Shown: positions 10,591 through 21,042 of the stretch, one piece after another
How the letters are laid out: every line of letters begins with the position of its first letter
How positions within the stretch are numbered: the stretch's first letter is position 1
Assembly: GCA_947561585.1 (NCBI GenBank)
Contig: CANNZV010002336.1
Span: 1-64,000, forward strand
DNA: 64,000 nucleotides
Source of the DNA: Caprella mutica
Taxonomy: Eukaryota > Arthropoda > Malacostraca > Amphipoda > Caprellidae
Reading direction: 5' to 3'
Program-made: the position numbers and the translations under genes
The notes under the pieces: generated by a model
Told to the model about the DNA's origin: nothing
The model's database searches: none
Seen by the model: the letters and a program-made list of their open reading frames with translations, nothing else

Positions 10591-11170
10591 AGATCCTCTC
10601 CAGGCTCCGGGAAAAAAATGAGTTTATAACACAATATTATAGAACTAAGGTCTACGATCATTATTCCGCAAACCGCATACAATTCGGTTCAGTATATATT
10701 TTATTATTTGCTTTTAAAGTTTTTTATTACTCTGTTAGCCACAATTGAGCGAATCTCCAACCTGACGCTGAGAAAGAAGATTGTACACTCTTTGTTTTGA
10801 TTTCAAATTTAGATTTTTAAACAAACAACGCGTTTTTGGAATTCTTTTTGATATTAATTATTTCTAAAAGTATATAAACGTTTCTATAATAAGTTTTTCC
10901 AAATTTTAACCTTTAAACGAATAATAAATAGATTTATTAAACCAAATACTTAGTTGACAATCAAAACAAATGGTGTACATTCTTCGTCTTCAGACTGAAA
11001 ATTAGAAAGTCGGAAGTAAAGTAGGTTTTGTAGAATTTTGATTATAAAAATCTTTAAAAGCATATAAAATTAAAAATATGCTATCAAATTTGATGCGGTT
11101 TGTAGTAAAATGATAAGAAACATTAGCCTCGTTGATTTAAGCAATAAAAAAATTTGCTTGGATGGGACCT
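10591..11170. mobile_element. TTAA/AGGTCC-family MITE inserted in copy A
   Basis: It starts AGATCCTCTCC after TTAA (10587-10590) and ends GATGGGACCT. Copy B of the 4.2 kb element lacks it and has GTTAACTTAAGCATCAT at the matching place (TTAA 25012-25015), which is the empty target. The right-hand TTAA is lost. The interior has imperfect inverted halves (CACTCTTTGTTTTGAT against ATCAAAACAAATGGTG). Confidence 0.8.
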
Positions 11171-11699
11171 GCATCATTCCTACCTAGCTGTTTTTTAATT
11201 GTCAACACCTCCTACATAGGCTAGGCAGTTACGTTGCACTGTCCTCAAATAGGGTAAGTTCCAAATTATCAGGCGACTTCAAATTTTCGGTCACGTATGA
11301 AATATAGTATATAGCTACCTAATAGCTAATTGAAATAAAAGTTGATTAATTATTTTATATAGTTTTTCTTAGGTGACCGAAAATGTGGAACCGTCCGATA
11401 TTTCGGAACTTATCCTAGTATCTTAAGTAAAGTGGTCTGATAATCTATATATTTTAAAACTAGTTAATCTACCTATAGGTAGGGTTACACAGGTAAATTA
11501 GGTTCTTTAATTTCTGAATTGTGACTTTATTGAGAGAGTCTTAAAATCATTCTGAAATTAGTTTAGCTATATATTGAATTGCTGAATATCATAATAAGCT
11601 CAATTTATGATAGGTTCTATTTATTTCACGAGTACCTTGAAGCCATGATGGTTATTAATGTTTTTGAGATAAGAGACCGCAGTTAGTAAAAGTGCCGCA

Positions 11700-11817
11700 A
11701 TTTACCTAGGCTATACCTACTTGACCCTAGTTTTCTATGACCGGGAGAACTCCATCCAGGGAGGTAGTCGGAGGAGAACACCGTCCAGGGATTTAGCAGG
11801 GAGAACTCCAACCAGAG
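11700..11817 (+). other. GC-richer exon-like segment upstream of mini-gene
   Basis: A GC-rich island with repeated GGGAGAACTCCA and CCGTCCAGGG ends CAACCAGAG before GTGAGCC, a good donor. It recurs in copy B (donor at about 26140). The reading frame differs between the copies because of an 11-12 bp indel, so if transcribed it is probably a non-coding 5' exon. Confidence 0.4.
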
Positions 11818-12156
11818 GTGAGCCTTTTGATATATTATACTTTTTTGGTATTTAATTAAAGTCTAAATTAAGAGTGTATAATAAACAAAATTATGAGGAT
11901 TAGCAAGGAGAATCCATTGCATTTATCAGAGCTAAATTATAAATCTGAAGATTTATAATTAGTTTTAACATTTAATATAAATAATTTACCTAAATGAAAC
12001 AATTCTCAGTTAATAATTCTCTTTATTTCTTTATTAATATGGTTTTCTATATTTTCTGAATCTACTTTCAGATCTTTATGAAGAATTGATGAAGTAGATC
12101 AACGTCATCAACCATAGGAGTCCTTTTCAATTCCTTTGAATGATTCAGGAACAATT

Positions 12157-12466
12157 ATGCTAGGTCAAAGTAAGTATTTGAAAATATTAGATGATTTTTA
12201 AATATGTATTCGCAATATGATTAGCTCTTACTTTTTCATGTGCTTTTAGCAATTCTAGATATGAAAAGAATATCGAAGCTGTCGCTATCTCATCACAGAA
12301 GGAAAAAGAGAAGGTGATATAATTGATAATGTATATAAACGATACTATGAATTTCTATTCAATATATATATATAAATACATTAATATACGAATTTCTTAT
12401 TTCAGGAATTGGCAACCTATAGTCGTGAAAGACAGTGACGAAAATTCAAATTGTTATTCTAAATAA
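12157..12466 (+). CDS. Three-exon mini-gene inside the 4.2 kb element, copy A
   Basis: Predicted exons: A 12072-12169 (ATG at 12157, donor GTAAGT), B 12250-12313 (acceptor CTTTTAG, donor GTGATA), C 12406-12466 (acceptor ATTTCAG, stop TAA 12464-12466). Splicing gives one 45-residue frame: MLGQTILDMKRISKLSLSHH, then a basic stretch RRKKRRNW, then an acidic/Asn-rich tail ending NCYSK. AATAAA overlaps the stop (12465-12470). The basic block could be a nuclear localisation signal. No known family is recognised. Copy B keeps a compatible frame across both junctions. Chance is possible for so short a product, and the differences between copies are mostly amino-acid changing, so selection is not shown. 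Confidence 0.45.
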
Positions 12467-12470
12467 TAAA

Positions 12471-13049
12471 TCTAAAACTAAAATGTTTATATTTCGTTTT
12501 CAATTTGACCTTGGTAATTCTATTACCATATTTCTATATCAGTGCCTATGCGTAAGATGAATTGCACTAAAATATGGTTTAGAAGATGAAGGCTTTATTA
12601 TTATTCATTAAGTTATAGTATAATTGCAGCATATCAAAGACTTATTCTATCAACTTTTGTAATCTAGCCTGGTTAATTAATTCATCTAGACTACCTATTC
12701 ATAAACTGACCTAGTGAAGTTTGTATTCAATTCAATTTATTTATTCACAATTAATAACCATATATCAATTCATCGGATCGAAAACATTTCAAAAAGCAAA
12801 GATTAGTCAAGGTGATCAATTATTTTTTAAAATCAAAATAGTATGCATATCACAGAAGCAAAAGTAGAAAATAAATGAACATGTTAGATTTGGTCCTAGA
12901 AAATAAATAGTCTAATCTAATTGATACCGGGACCTAACTCGAGATTATAATTTGAAAGAGTAAATATAGTGACTGGAATAGTCATGTGAAAAGTCTGGCT
13001 ACTGCTAACCGGACCGATATTTCAACCTACACTAATAGTTGATATACAT
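12471..13049. other. Interior of copy A, no gene seen
   Basis: AT-rich element sequence shared with copy B (26783-27410) between the mini-gene and the 22-bp array. Nothing coding recognised. Confidence 0.6.
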
Positions 13050-13640
13050 TTACATAGTTTACTAGTAAGTAGTAGTTGATATAATCAACACGAGATGTTC
13101 ATATAACCTACACGAGAAGTTGATATAAACAACACGAGTAGTGATATAACCAACACGAGATGTTCATATAACCTACACGAGAAGTTGATATAAACAACAC
13201 GAGTAGTTGATATAACCTACACGAGTAGTTTATATAACCTACACGAGTAAAGTTGATATAACCTACAAGAGTAGTTAATGTAACCTACACGAGTAGTTGA
13301 TATAACCAACACGAGATGTTGATATAACCTACACGAGTAGTTGATATAACCTACACGAGTAGTTGATATAACCAACACGAGTAGTTGATATAACCAACAC
13401 GAGTAGTTGATATAACCTACACGAGTAGTTGATATAACCTACACGAGTAGTTGGTATAACCTACACGAGTAGTTATTATAACCTACACAAGTAGTTGGTA
13501 CAACCTACACAAGCAGTTGGTATAACCTACACGAGTAGTTGGTATAACCTACACGAGTAGTTGGTATAACCTACACAAGCAGTTGGTATAACCTACACGA
13601 GTAGTTGGTATAACACATACACAAGTAGTTGATGTAACCT
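13050..13640 (+). repeat. 22-bp minisatellite in copy A
   Basis: About 26 head-to-tail units of GTAGTTGATATAACCTACAC plus GA, with variants GTTGGTATAACC and CAACACGAG. Related degenerate words continue toward the right end of the element. The same array in copy B (27410-27890) has fewer units. Confidence 0.92.
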
Positions 13641-14075
13641 TGTTATGTAGTTGTTTTAACCATTACATATAATTGGTTCAACCATCACGAGTAGTTTGGA
13701 CTATCACAGGTAGTTGTTGTGACCATCGGGAATTAAAAATAATCAACTCATATATGCGTTGTTTCATCCAACGTCAATTTAACTCATATTAAATAGTACC
13801 TGTAACTCACCCCGTAGGTAGGCTCACAGATAAACCATAAAATTTAGTCGAAACAAATCAAATATGATTTGATTCAACTAATCCTTTCTCTGTGTGTAGT
13901 TTCTGACAGCTGGAACACTTGTTTCAAATTAAAAACATATAAATTAATAATTGTAGTAAGATATTGTTAAGATATGAAAGATTTTCCAGATATCAATTTT
14001 TCGAGTAAAAATGTATATTTAACTTAGCTACGTGTTGGTAATAATATCTAATTTTCATTCTAAGTTTGTCATATA

Positions 14076-15360
14076 CAGGGTGGGGCGTAAGTTTGGAAGC
14101 AATTTTTCAAACATTAATATAATTCTTAAAAATAAGTTCCTAAGTAGGTGATAAGGTTTGAACTATAGTAGAGACACTACATTATGACGTGGCTGTGTTA
14201 TTTTTTACAAAAATTTAGTCAATTCAAAAATGTCAGACAAAAGAGAAGCCATTATTGCTCTACACCGTGCCGGGAAGTCAGATTCCGTCATTTCAAAGAC
14301 TCTCTCAATAGCGAGATCGACTGTTTGGAAGTGTGTGAAGCATTTTAATGAGAGAGGAGACTTGACAGATCGTCCAAGAAGTGGTAGACCACGCTCACAA
14401 CGCACCAAACAACTGATAAAATGTGCCCGAGAGAAGATCAGGAGGAACCCGAAAAGGTCAATACGATTGTTAGCCAAAACAGCTAATGTGAGTCCCAGAA
14501 CAATGAGAAGAGTTGTCAAAGAAGACCTAAAGATGTCCTTTTTCACCCTCCAAAAGAGACAGACTCTGTCAGAAGCTGTAAAGAAAAAGAGATTGGAGAG
14601 AAGCAAAGCACTTCTGAGAGAATTGAAGTCTGGCACGGCTGGTGAAATTGTTTGGTCTGACGAAAAAATTTTCACAGTGGAAATGGCTCACAACCGGAGG
14701 AATGACAGAATAATTGGTAAAAGTGCAAAAGACATCCCATACAACCAAAAAACTGTCCACAGAACCATGAAACCTATTTCAGTAATGGCCTGGCCGCTGT
14801 TTCAGAAACTTGGAGATCTCCTTTAATTTTTGTGGAACAAGTCGCCAAAATCAATGCTAAATGTTATATTGAGAATATTTTGACGTCAATGTTGGAGTCA
14901 GCTAAGGATCACTTCGGTAATGACACTCTATGGACAATTCAGCAAGACGGGCGCGACTTCACATACTGCAAATGTCACTCAAAACTGGTGCCATGACCAT
15001 CTTCCACGGTTTTGGTCCAAAGAAATGTGGCCTCCCTGCTCCCCTATGGACTTTTCGGTATGGTCCATTCTTGAATCAAAGGCCTGTGGTAAATTCCATC
15101 GCAGTGTGGATGATTTAAAGCGTTCGCTCCAGAGATCTTGGAAGGAAATTTCACAAGAACAGTTGCGTGCCGCAGTAGGAGGAGTTCGGAGGAGATTTGA
15201 GGCTGTTATTAAAAACAAGGGGGGACATTTTGAATAAATTTATGATTTTTGAATTCTTAAAACCCTTATGTAATAATACATAACTGTAAATTATTATATA
15301 TATTTTTCGTTGGATTATAATATGCACTTTCATTTGCTTCCAAACTTACGCCCCACCCTG
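14076..15360 (+). mobile_element. Tc1/mariner DD37D (maT-like) transposon, copy 2
   Basis: 1285 bp flanked by TA (14074-14075, 15361-15362). Ends are the same CAGGGTGGGGCGTAAG inverted repeats as copy 1. Copies 1 and 2 differ by scattered substitutions and a few indels and lie in opposite orientations on either side of the 4.2 kb element. Confidence 0.93.
14230..15237 (+). pseudogene. Tc1/mariner transposase, frameshifted copy
   Basis: It starts MSDKREA and is intact through the helix-turn-helix region, GRPR and the first catalytic Asp (WSDEK). Compared with copy 1 it has a one-base loss near 14791 (TGGCC for TGGGCC), a one-base gain near 14950 (GACGGGCGCGAC for GACGGTGCGAC), and a 12-base deletion near 15047 that removes the DVNP residues before the third catalytic Asp. 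Codon 235 is TGG here, so this copy shows the ancestral base for copy 1's nonsense codon. It cannot encode an active enzyme. Confidence 0.9.
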
Positions 15361-15362
15361 TA

Positions 15363-16000
15363 TTTCAATGAAATTACAATCTTTAAATAGGACGATAGGT
15401 ATCAAATAATACTCCTAAAAATAAACATTGTTACTGTATTCTCTCTGATGACTCCCAATTATGATGATTCGACATCTATCAAAAACAATGCTCCAGTCGC
15501 TAACTATTGCAACCAATTGCTACGTATTATAATTATATGAATAAAAGCAATTATAAATCCAGTAAAAGCATTCCCAAATTTTAATTTCACAGCTTTCGAG
15601 CAGTATTAATTTATTTATTTAGTATATATTTTATAAATCATTTATTATATTTATCATTTATTAGTAGTAATTACTAAATACCAAGTGTTATATATTAATT
15701 TATTTTAATACATTTGTAGTTTTAAAATTCCACCTACAAACTTTTTAAATTGAATAATTAGTTTAATAAAATATCCCAAGTTCACGCGCTAAATTATCAT
15801 CTTATCTCAGGGGTTCACAGCTAAAATCGTTTTCTATGCAGGGGTCCCTGAAAAAAACGCTATATAGGGAACCGCTGGGCTAGACCAAATCAGTTGTAAG
15901 ATATCTTTATACTTTGGTTTTTACCTTTTTCTGTATGTGATTTCTAGCAAATTTTTGCGTAAAATGTCTTCTTCATATAATTAATATGTGAAATTATTGT
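15363..16000. other. AT-rich spacer, nothing recognised
   Basis: No ORF or repeat of note between the Tc1/mariner copy and the 16-bp array. Confidence 0.5.
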
Positions 16001-16312
16001 CAAATAAAGCTAATGGGAAATAAAGCTAATGGGAAATAAGGCTAATGGGAAATAAAGCTAATGGTAAATAAGGCTAATGGGAAATAAGGCTAATGGGAAA
16101 TAAAGCTAATGGGAAATAAAGCTAATGGTAAATAAGGCTAATGGGAAAAAAGGCTAATGGGAAATAAGGCTAATGGGAAATAAAGCTAATGGTAAATAAG
16201 GCTAATGGGAAATAAGGGTAATGGGAAATAAAGCTAATGGGAAATAAAGCTAATGGGAAATAAGGCTAATGGGAAATAAAGCTAATGGGAAATAATGCTA
16301 ATGGGAAATAAT
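16001..16312 (+). repeat. 16-bp minisatellite
   Basis: About 19 tandem copies of AAATAAAGCTAATGGG with AAGGCTAATGGG and GGTAAATAAGG variants. No spacers and no coding frame. Confidence 0.95.
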
Positions 16313-16847
16313 GTTTTTTTGAATTCCGATTGGTCTCTATTCTGAGAGATTGAATGTTTGCTAAATGTAATTTATATTTTTTAGAAAATGCATAAGATTT
16401 TTTTTTGAAGACAAGTCAATCAGTCGTTAAACTTATTTGCTTATTCTTTTCTTGAAATGGATCTAAATTGCAACTAAATTATTAAATTCAATTAAAATTT
16501 ATAATAAAACATTCCACTAGCAGAATATTATTAACTATAAATATATTTATCAGTTTATCAGTAAGTAATATATTACAGCTGAATTATATATTGTAAATGA
16601 ATAATATAGCAGGTTATTCCTGTTCAATTTAGTCGACTTTAATTATTTAACATTTTATTATATTGTTCGAATGATATGTAGCTTTGCAGAATAAGTATTG
16701 ATTCTCTTCGAATTATAGCCAACCTTCATGAGAGACATCCATATTTTATGGTATTATTTATTACTCTATTTTATTGTGTACTGATTACAAGCGTATTAAA
16801 TTATTAATGTGGTTAAAAGTATTGCAGAGTAAAGACTGTAATGTGCC
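16313..16847. other. AT-rich spacer, nothing recognised
   Basis: AT-rich sequence between two minisatellites; no gene seen. Confidence 0.5.
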
Positions 16848-17530
16848 TATCAGTAAAGACTAGTGGTACTTCCAGTAAAGACTAGTGGACCTTCCAGTAA
16901 AGACTAGTGGACCTTCCAGTAAAGACTAGTGGTACTTCCAGTAATGACTAGTGGTACTTCCAGTAAAGACTAGTGGTACTTCCAGTAAAGACTAGTGGTA
17001 CTTCCAGTAAAGACTAGTGGTACTTCCAGTAAAGACTAGTGGTACTTCCAGTAAAGACTAGTGGACCTTCCAGTAAAGACTAGTGGACCTTCCAGTAAAG
17101 ACTAGTGGACCTTCCAGTAAAGACTAGTGGACCTTCCAGTAAAGACTAGTGGTACTTCCAGTAAAGACTAGTGGTACTTCTAGTAAAGACTAGTGGTACT
17201 TCCAGTAATGACTAGTGGTACTTCCACTAAAGACTAGTGGTACTTCCAGTAAAGACTAGTGGACCTTCCAGTAAAGACTAGTGGTACTTCCAGTAAAGAC
17301 TAGTGGACCTTCCAGTAAAGACTAGTGGACCTTCCAGTAAAGACTAGTGGTACTTCCACTAAAGACTAGTGGTACTTCCAGTAAAGACTAGTGGTCTTCC
17401 AGTAAAGACTAGTGGTTCTTCCAGTAAAGACTAGTGGTACTTCCACTAAAGACTAGTGGTACTTCCAGTAAAGACTAGTGGTCTTCCAGTAAAGACTAGT
17501 GGTTCTTCCAGTAAAGACTAGTGGTACTAG
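16848..17530 (+). repeat. 22-bp minisatellite with ACTAGT core
   Basis: About 31 copies of CCAGTAAAGACTAGTGGTAC plus TT, with GGACCTT, GGTCTT and GGTTCTT variants interspersed in blocks. A proto-unit (GAGTAAAGACTGTAATG) at about 16827 precedes it. It ends about 390 bp before the secreted-protein gene. Confidence 0.95.
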
Positions 17531-17918
17531 GGAAGTTTAGTATGACTGCCTTTGAAGACTGTACATTCTGAAGCTATGAAGAATTTATGATAAAATAGAA
17601 TAAAGATTTTTATAAATTAATATAACAGACTCCAAGATGACTGGGTGAATCTTTAAGGAGTTATAGTGAATATTTGATGATGATATTCAACGACTGAATT
17701 GTTTTATCATTGTTCTAAAATTATTTTTTATAACTATTGTTTTAAATATTGATGTTAATTGACTTCCAGAGATTATTATTCAAGTTATTGCTTCAATGAA
17801 GTTTCAATTTACTATTAAAGTAAAATATAGCTTGTTGTAAGTTAAAATTTGATCTGCACATTGCCTGTCGAAATGAGAAGTAATTAGTAGATATATAAGA
17901 AGGTAAATTAAATCAGAA

Positions 17919-18057
17919 ATGATGATTAGAACAATTTTGCTGAACATCGTTATTTCGTTTGCTGGTATTTCTACTTCCTTCACCATCAATTCGAAAATTG
18001 AATTAATTGATAAAATGGTGTTTAAAATGTTGGATGTGTCCTCAGATAAACTAATCT
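17919..18057 (+). CDS. Secreted PAN-mucin protein, exon 1 (signal peptide)
   Basis: ATG at 17919 is followed at once by a second ATG. The first 21 residues, MMIRTILLNIVISFAGISTS then F, have the charge and hydrophobic core of a signal peptide. About 25 more residues follow before donor GTAAGTACAG (18058). The exon ends after one base of a Cys codon (T), which is completed by GT from exon 2 or exon 3. A TATA-like string (GATATATAAG) lies at about 17890, close to the ATG. A secreted or surface protein is inferred. Confidence 0.65.
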
Positions 18058-18140
18058 GTAAGTACAGTAAATGTATCATATACCTATAGTGAGTTAAAGG
18101 ATTATATCACAATCATGATTGTTAGTTATTGAATTTACAG

Positions 18141-18341
18141 GTAACTGCTGGACTCAATGTAAACTGGACACAGAATGTTCAGCCATGTCCATCGTCACAT
18201 CATCTGACAATGAAAATGCAAGTACTTGCCTTTACAGTGGCAGAAACAGCAGTGAAATAATGAACGAAGGATTGCAAGTTAACCCAAAGGCCAAAACTAT
18301 AATAAAGAATGGTGATAGATTTTATCAACATCAAAATTTAT
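18141..18341 (+). CDS. Secreted PAN-mucin protein, exon 2 (PAN/Apple-like)
   Basis: It begins after GAATTTACAG. Joined to exon 1 it reads C-N-C-W-T-Q-C-K-L-D-T-E-C-S-A and later CLYSGRNSSE and NLC. This spacing, with an early W/C cluster, an ..ECSAMSIV.. core and a late CxL, resembles PAN/Apple-type lectin modules; the assignment is by eye. Two outcomes are possible. Reading on, the frame stops at TGA 18353-18355 (NLCFHH), giving a short secreted protein. Alternatively a weak donor GTTTCC at 18342 carries one base (T) into exon 3, giving NLCFPAG. The phases of exons 1, 2 and 3 all agree, so exon 2 could also be skipped without breaking the frame. Confidence 0.55.
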
Positions 18342-18522
18342 GTTTCCATCATTGACTAATTTGAATTCAATACTGCTAATCAATGAAGAGTGAAATTAAA
18401 ATTTGATATATTTAATCCAACATTTGTCATACCAAATTACCAATATACGCATACACTGAACAGAATTCTACTCTTCACTGATTTATATAATTAATTAGCC
18501 TTTAATTATTTTTATTTCGCAG

Positions 18523-19319
18523 GTTTTCCAGCAGGGATTTTTTTTGTAAAAACATCTACATCAGCAGTAACACCAACTTCAGTGCCTGATATTTCACTAC
18601 CAAAGACATCAGGTGCAAATGGGACAAAATATCCTACAACTGAAGCATCTCGAAAGATAAATTCAACAGTTACTGATAAAAACTCTAACAAATCCACATC
18701 TATAACACCTGCAAATGTAACAAAGAAACACTTGGAGGCGACAACTGAATATGCAGCAAAGACATCTGTAGATGGAACAACAAATCATGGAGAGGCGACA
18801 ACAGAAAATACAGCAACGATGTCCTTAGTTGAAACAACAAATCTTGGAGAGGCGACAGCAGAATATACAGCAATGACATCTTTAGTTGGAACAACAAATT
18901 ATGAAGAGGCAACAACAGAATATACAGCAATAAAACCTGTAAATGGAACCACAAAACACGTGGAGTTGACCACTGAAAATACAGCAATATCACCTGTACA
19001 TGGAACCACAAAACATGTGGAGGCGACAACTGAAAATACAGCAATAACACATGTAGATGGAACCACAAAACACATGGAGGCGACAACTGAAAATACAGCA
19101 ATAACACCTGTATATGGAACCACAAAACATGTGGAGGCGACAACTGAAAATACAGCAATAACACCTGTAGATGGAACCAGAAAACACATGGAGGCGACAA
19201 CTGAAAATACAATAATGACACCTCTAAATGGAGGCACAAAACATGTGCAGCCAACAACTGAAAATACAGCAACGGCAACTGTAGATGGAACAATAAATCA
19301 TGCAGACGCGACAAATTAA
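18523..19319 (+). CDS. Secreted PAN-mucin protein, exon 3 (Thr-rich repeats)
   Basis: It follows TTTATTTCGCAG. After FPAGIFFVKTSTSAVTPTSV comes a Thr/Ser-rich linker with NxS/T sites, then about ten copies of a 19-residue (57-bp) unit whose consensus is TTENTAITPVDGTTKHVEA. Thr is about a third of the repeat, so heavy O-glycosylation and a mucin-like role are inferred. The frame stops at TAA 19317-19319, but the repeats continue in the same frame beyond it. Long frames on the opposite strand across the repeats are shadows caused by the 57-bp periodicity. Confidence 0.7.
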
Positions 19320-19559
19320 AATATAGCAACGACAACTGTAGATAGAACAATAAATCATTCAGACGGGGCAGCTTAAAATACAGCAATGACACGTGCTGAG
19401 TAAGCAACAAATAATGGAGAGGCGACAACTGAAAATACAGCAACAAATTTTGTGAATGAAACAACTGAACTAGGAGAGGTAAATACAGTAACGACAAAAG
19501 AAACCACATCAGCAGAAGATTCAATAACAATTACACAGGTCTCAGATATTAATCTGTAG
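19320..19559 (+). pseudogene. Decayed in-frame continuation of the mucin repeats
   Basis: The same frame runs on for 80 codons with stops TAA 19374, TAA 19401 and a final TAG 19557. It still encodes repeat-like residues (TTENTATNFVNETTELGEV) and a tail TTKETTSAEDSITITQVSD. There is no indel, only substitutions: the TAA at 19317 and at 19374 stand where other units have GAA (Glu). This looks like a longer ancestral C-terminus lost by point mutation, or read as 3'UTR. Confidence 0.6.
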
Positions 19560-20030
19560 AAATGGAAGTTCATGGGATGTTTTAACGATTGACTATTTAT
19601 CAAAAATGATTTCAAAACGACTAATGTTTACTATACGAGTCACTTTCTATGGAATTACAATGTGATGTTTTTCTTATTTACGTACATGATATTGTTAAAA
19701 CCATTACCTGTTTGGAAGTTTTCGTATGAAATTGTTGTGGTATCACTATAAAGTCAACCCAAACTTTTCTAATTAGAATGGCAAAAACTAATATTTATAA
19801 TTATAAATAACCTTTATATTTGCTAAATAGAAGCTGATAAAGATAAACCAATATTCGATAGGTAAAATGTCTTGATTTACTGAATTTGATTACTAATTCG
19901 TATCATCTAAGACAACAGCACAAAATTCTTAGTTTACTCCTTAATATTTTTAATGCACAATGAGAGTTAAGTTAGCACAACAGGCACATTCATTCATAGG
20001 TATTGTATTTAATATCTTCACAGTATATTT
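19560..20030. other. AT-rich spacer, nothing recognised
   Basis: Downstream of the mucin-like gene; no ORF or repeat of note. Confidence 0.5.
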
Positions 20031-20775
20031 AATATCGTGACCGGAGAATTTGCCGTGGGACATTTTGTCGTCGGAGTTTTTTAGTTATATTACAGTTTTT
20101 TAGTTATATAACAATATTACATAATCACCTACAATTAATATTTACAATCATAAATTCGTATAATGTTTTCCAAAATTTATAAAACTGTTTAAAATTTTCA
20201 GTCGTATAGTAATTTAACAAATTTGTTTACTTTTAAAATAACCGATATTTTTTTTATCAATACTTATAGGTGTTTCATTATATTTATGTCCTCTATAATT
20301 TTTTATTCACGGCGGAAATTCCTCACAGCAAAATTTCCTACGGCGAAACATCTTTCACCAAAATTTCGGCGGTGAAAATTCTGACTGCAAAAAATCTTAG
20401 AACCATTTTCTATAGTTACTATATACTTTTTAAAGTTAAATATTTACAATATATTGAATGTAGTCACGATATATGCAATATACATTCCATATGTTGAATT
20501 AATCAAAATACAAGGAAGATAAAAACCTAAAGTTGCTTGAAATATAAGAGTTGATAACTGAACGTCAATTCGTACTACTATGATTAATATCTTTCGGAAT
20601 TAATTTCTTAAAAACGAATTATTTTGAAAAATGTTCGTATCTCTGATATCCTATTTTTTATCAAATTCAATTCAGTTTTTGTTAGTAGACTCGCCGCCGA
20701 ACAAATCGTCGTGCGAACATCTCGCCGCTAGGACAATGAATCGCCAGAACAACTCACCGTGTGACTAATGTTTCA
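20031..20775. repeat. Scattered degenerate 16-17 bp word repeats
   Basis: Three patches of slightly different short words occur: 20040-20085 (GACCGGAGAATTTGCCGTGG, GACATTTTGTCGTCGGAG), 20285-20400 (CACGGCGGAAATTCCTCACA, CTACGGCGAAAC) and 20690-20775 (CTCGCCGCCGAACAAATCG). The first contains GACATTTTGTCGTCGG, close to the GACATTTTGTCCGTTAG monomer of the 45-62 kb array. A 75-codon ORF here is incidental. Confidence 0.45.
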
Positions 20776-21042
20776 CCAGCGTATACATCATTTACATATA
20801 AAAATATTATAAATATAAACCACGCGCTGTATTAGAAGATGTTTTCTTTTCCTTTTAAATATTCGGCTGTTCTTCCTGTCGCTTGTACTTAATTTATTTT
20901 CGACATCAGAGATGTGGCCTTTGGTTCCGAAACAGACGTTAATTCATAAGGTAAATGATTTTAGAATTTGAGGAACCACTAATAAAATTAATCCTACTAA
21001 TCTTATATTGACAAGTAAGAAATGCGTTTTTTACTTGTATTG
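20776..21042. other. Spacer, nothing recognised
   Basis: No gene or repeat seen. Confidence 0.4.

Larger units (their letters stand above)
9614..13896 (+). mobile_element. 4.2 kb CACAGAG element, copy A
   Basis: The left end is CACAGAGAAAAAAGTTTACT; the right end is the complement of CACACAGAGAAAGGATTAG. TA lies on both sides (9612-9613 and 13897-13898), a probable 2-bp target duplication. The same element recurs at 24030-28181, collinear apart from indels. Order inside: about five 122-bp tandem units, an AT-rich part with an inserted TTAA MITE, a small spliced gene (12157-12466), a 22-bp minisatellite, then the right end. No transposase is recognisable, so it is probably non-autonomous, or the mini-gene is its own gene. 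Confidence 0.85.

Noticed and set aside
19317..19403. Stop-codon reassignment (TAA read as Glu)
   Set aside because: TAA ends other genes here normally (transposases, RING last exon, mini-gene), and only one repeat region shows the pattern. Point mutation is simpler.
18700..19530. 276-codon Leu-rich antisense ORF
   Set aside because: The 57-bp repeat of the mucin-like exon keeps the opposite strand open. Splice sites and the signal peptide support only the plus strand.
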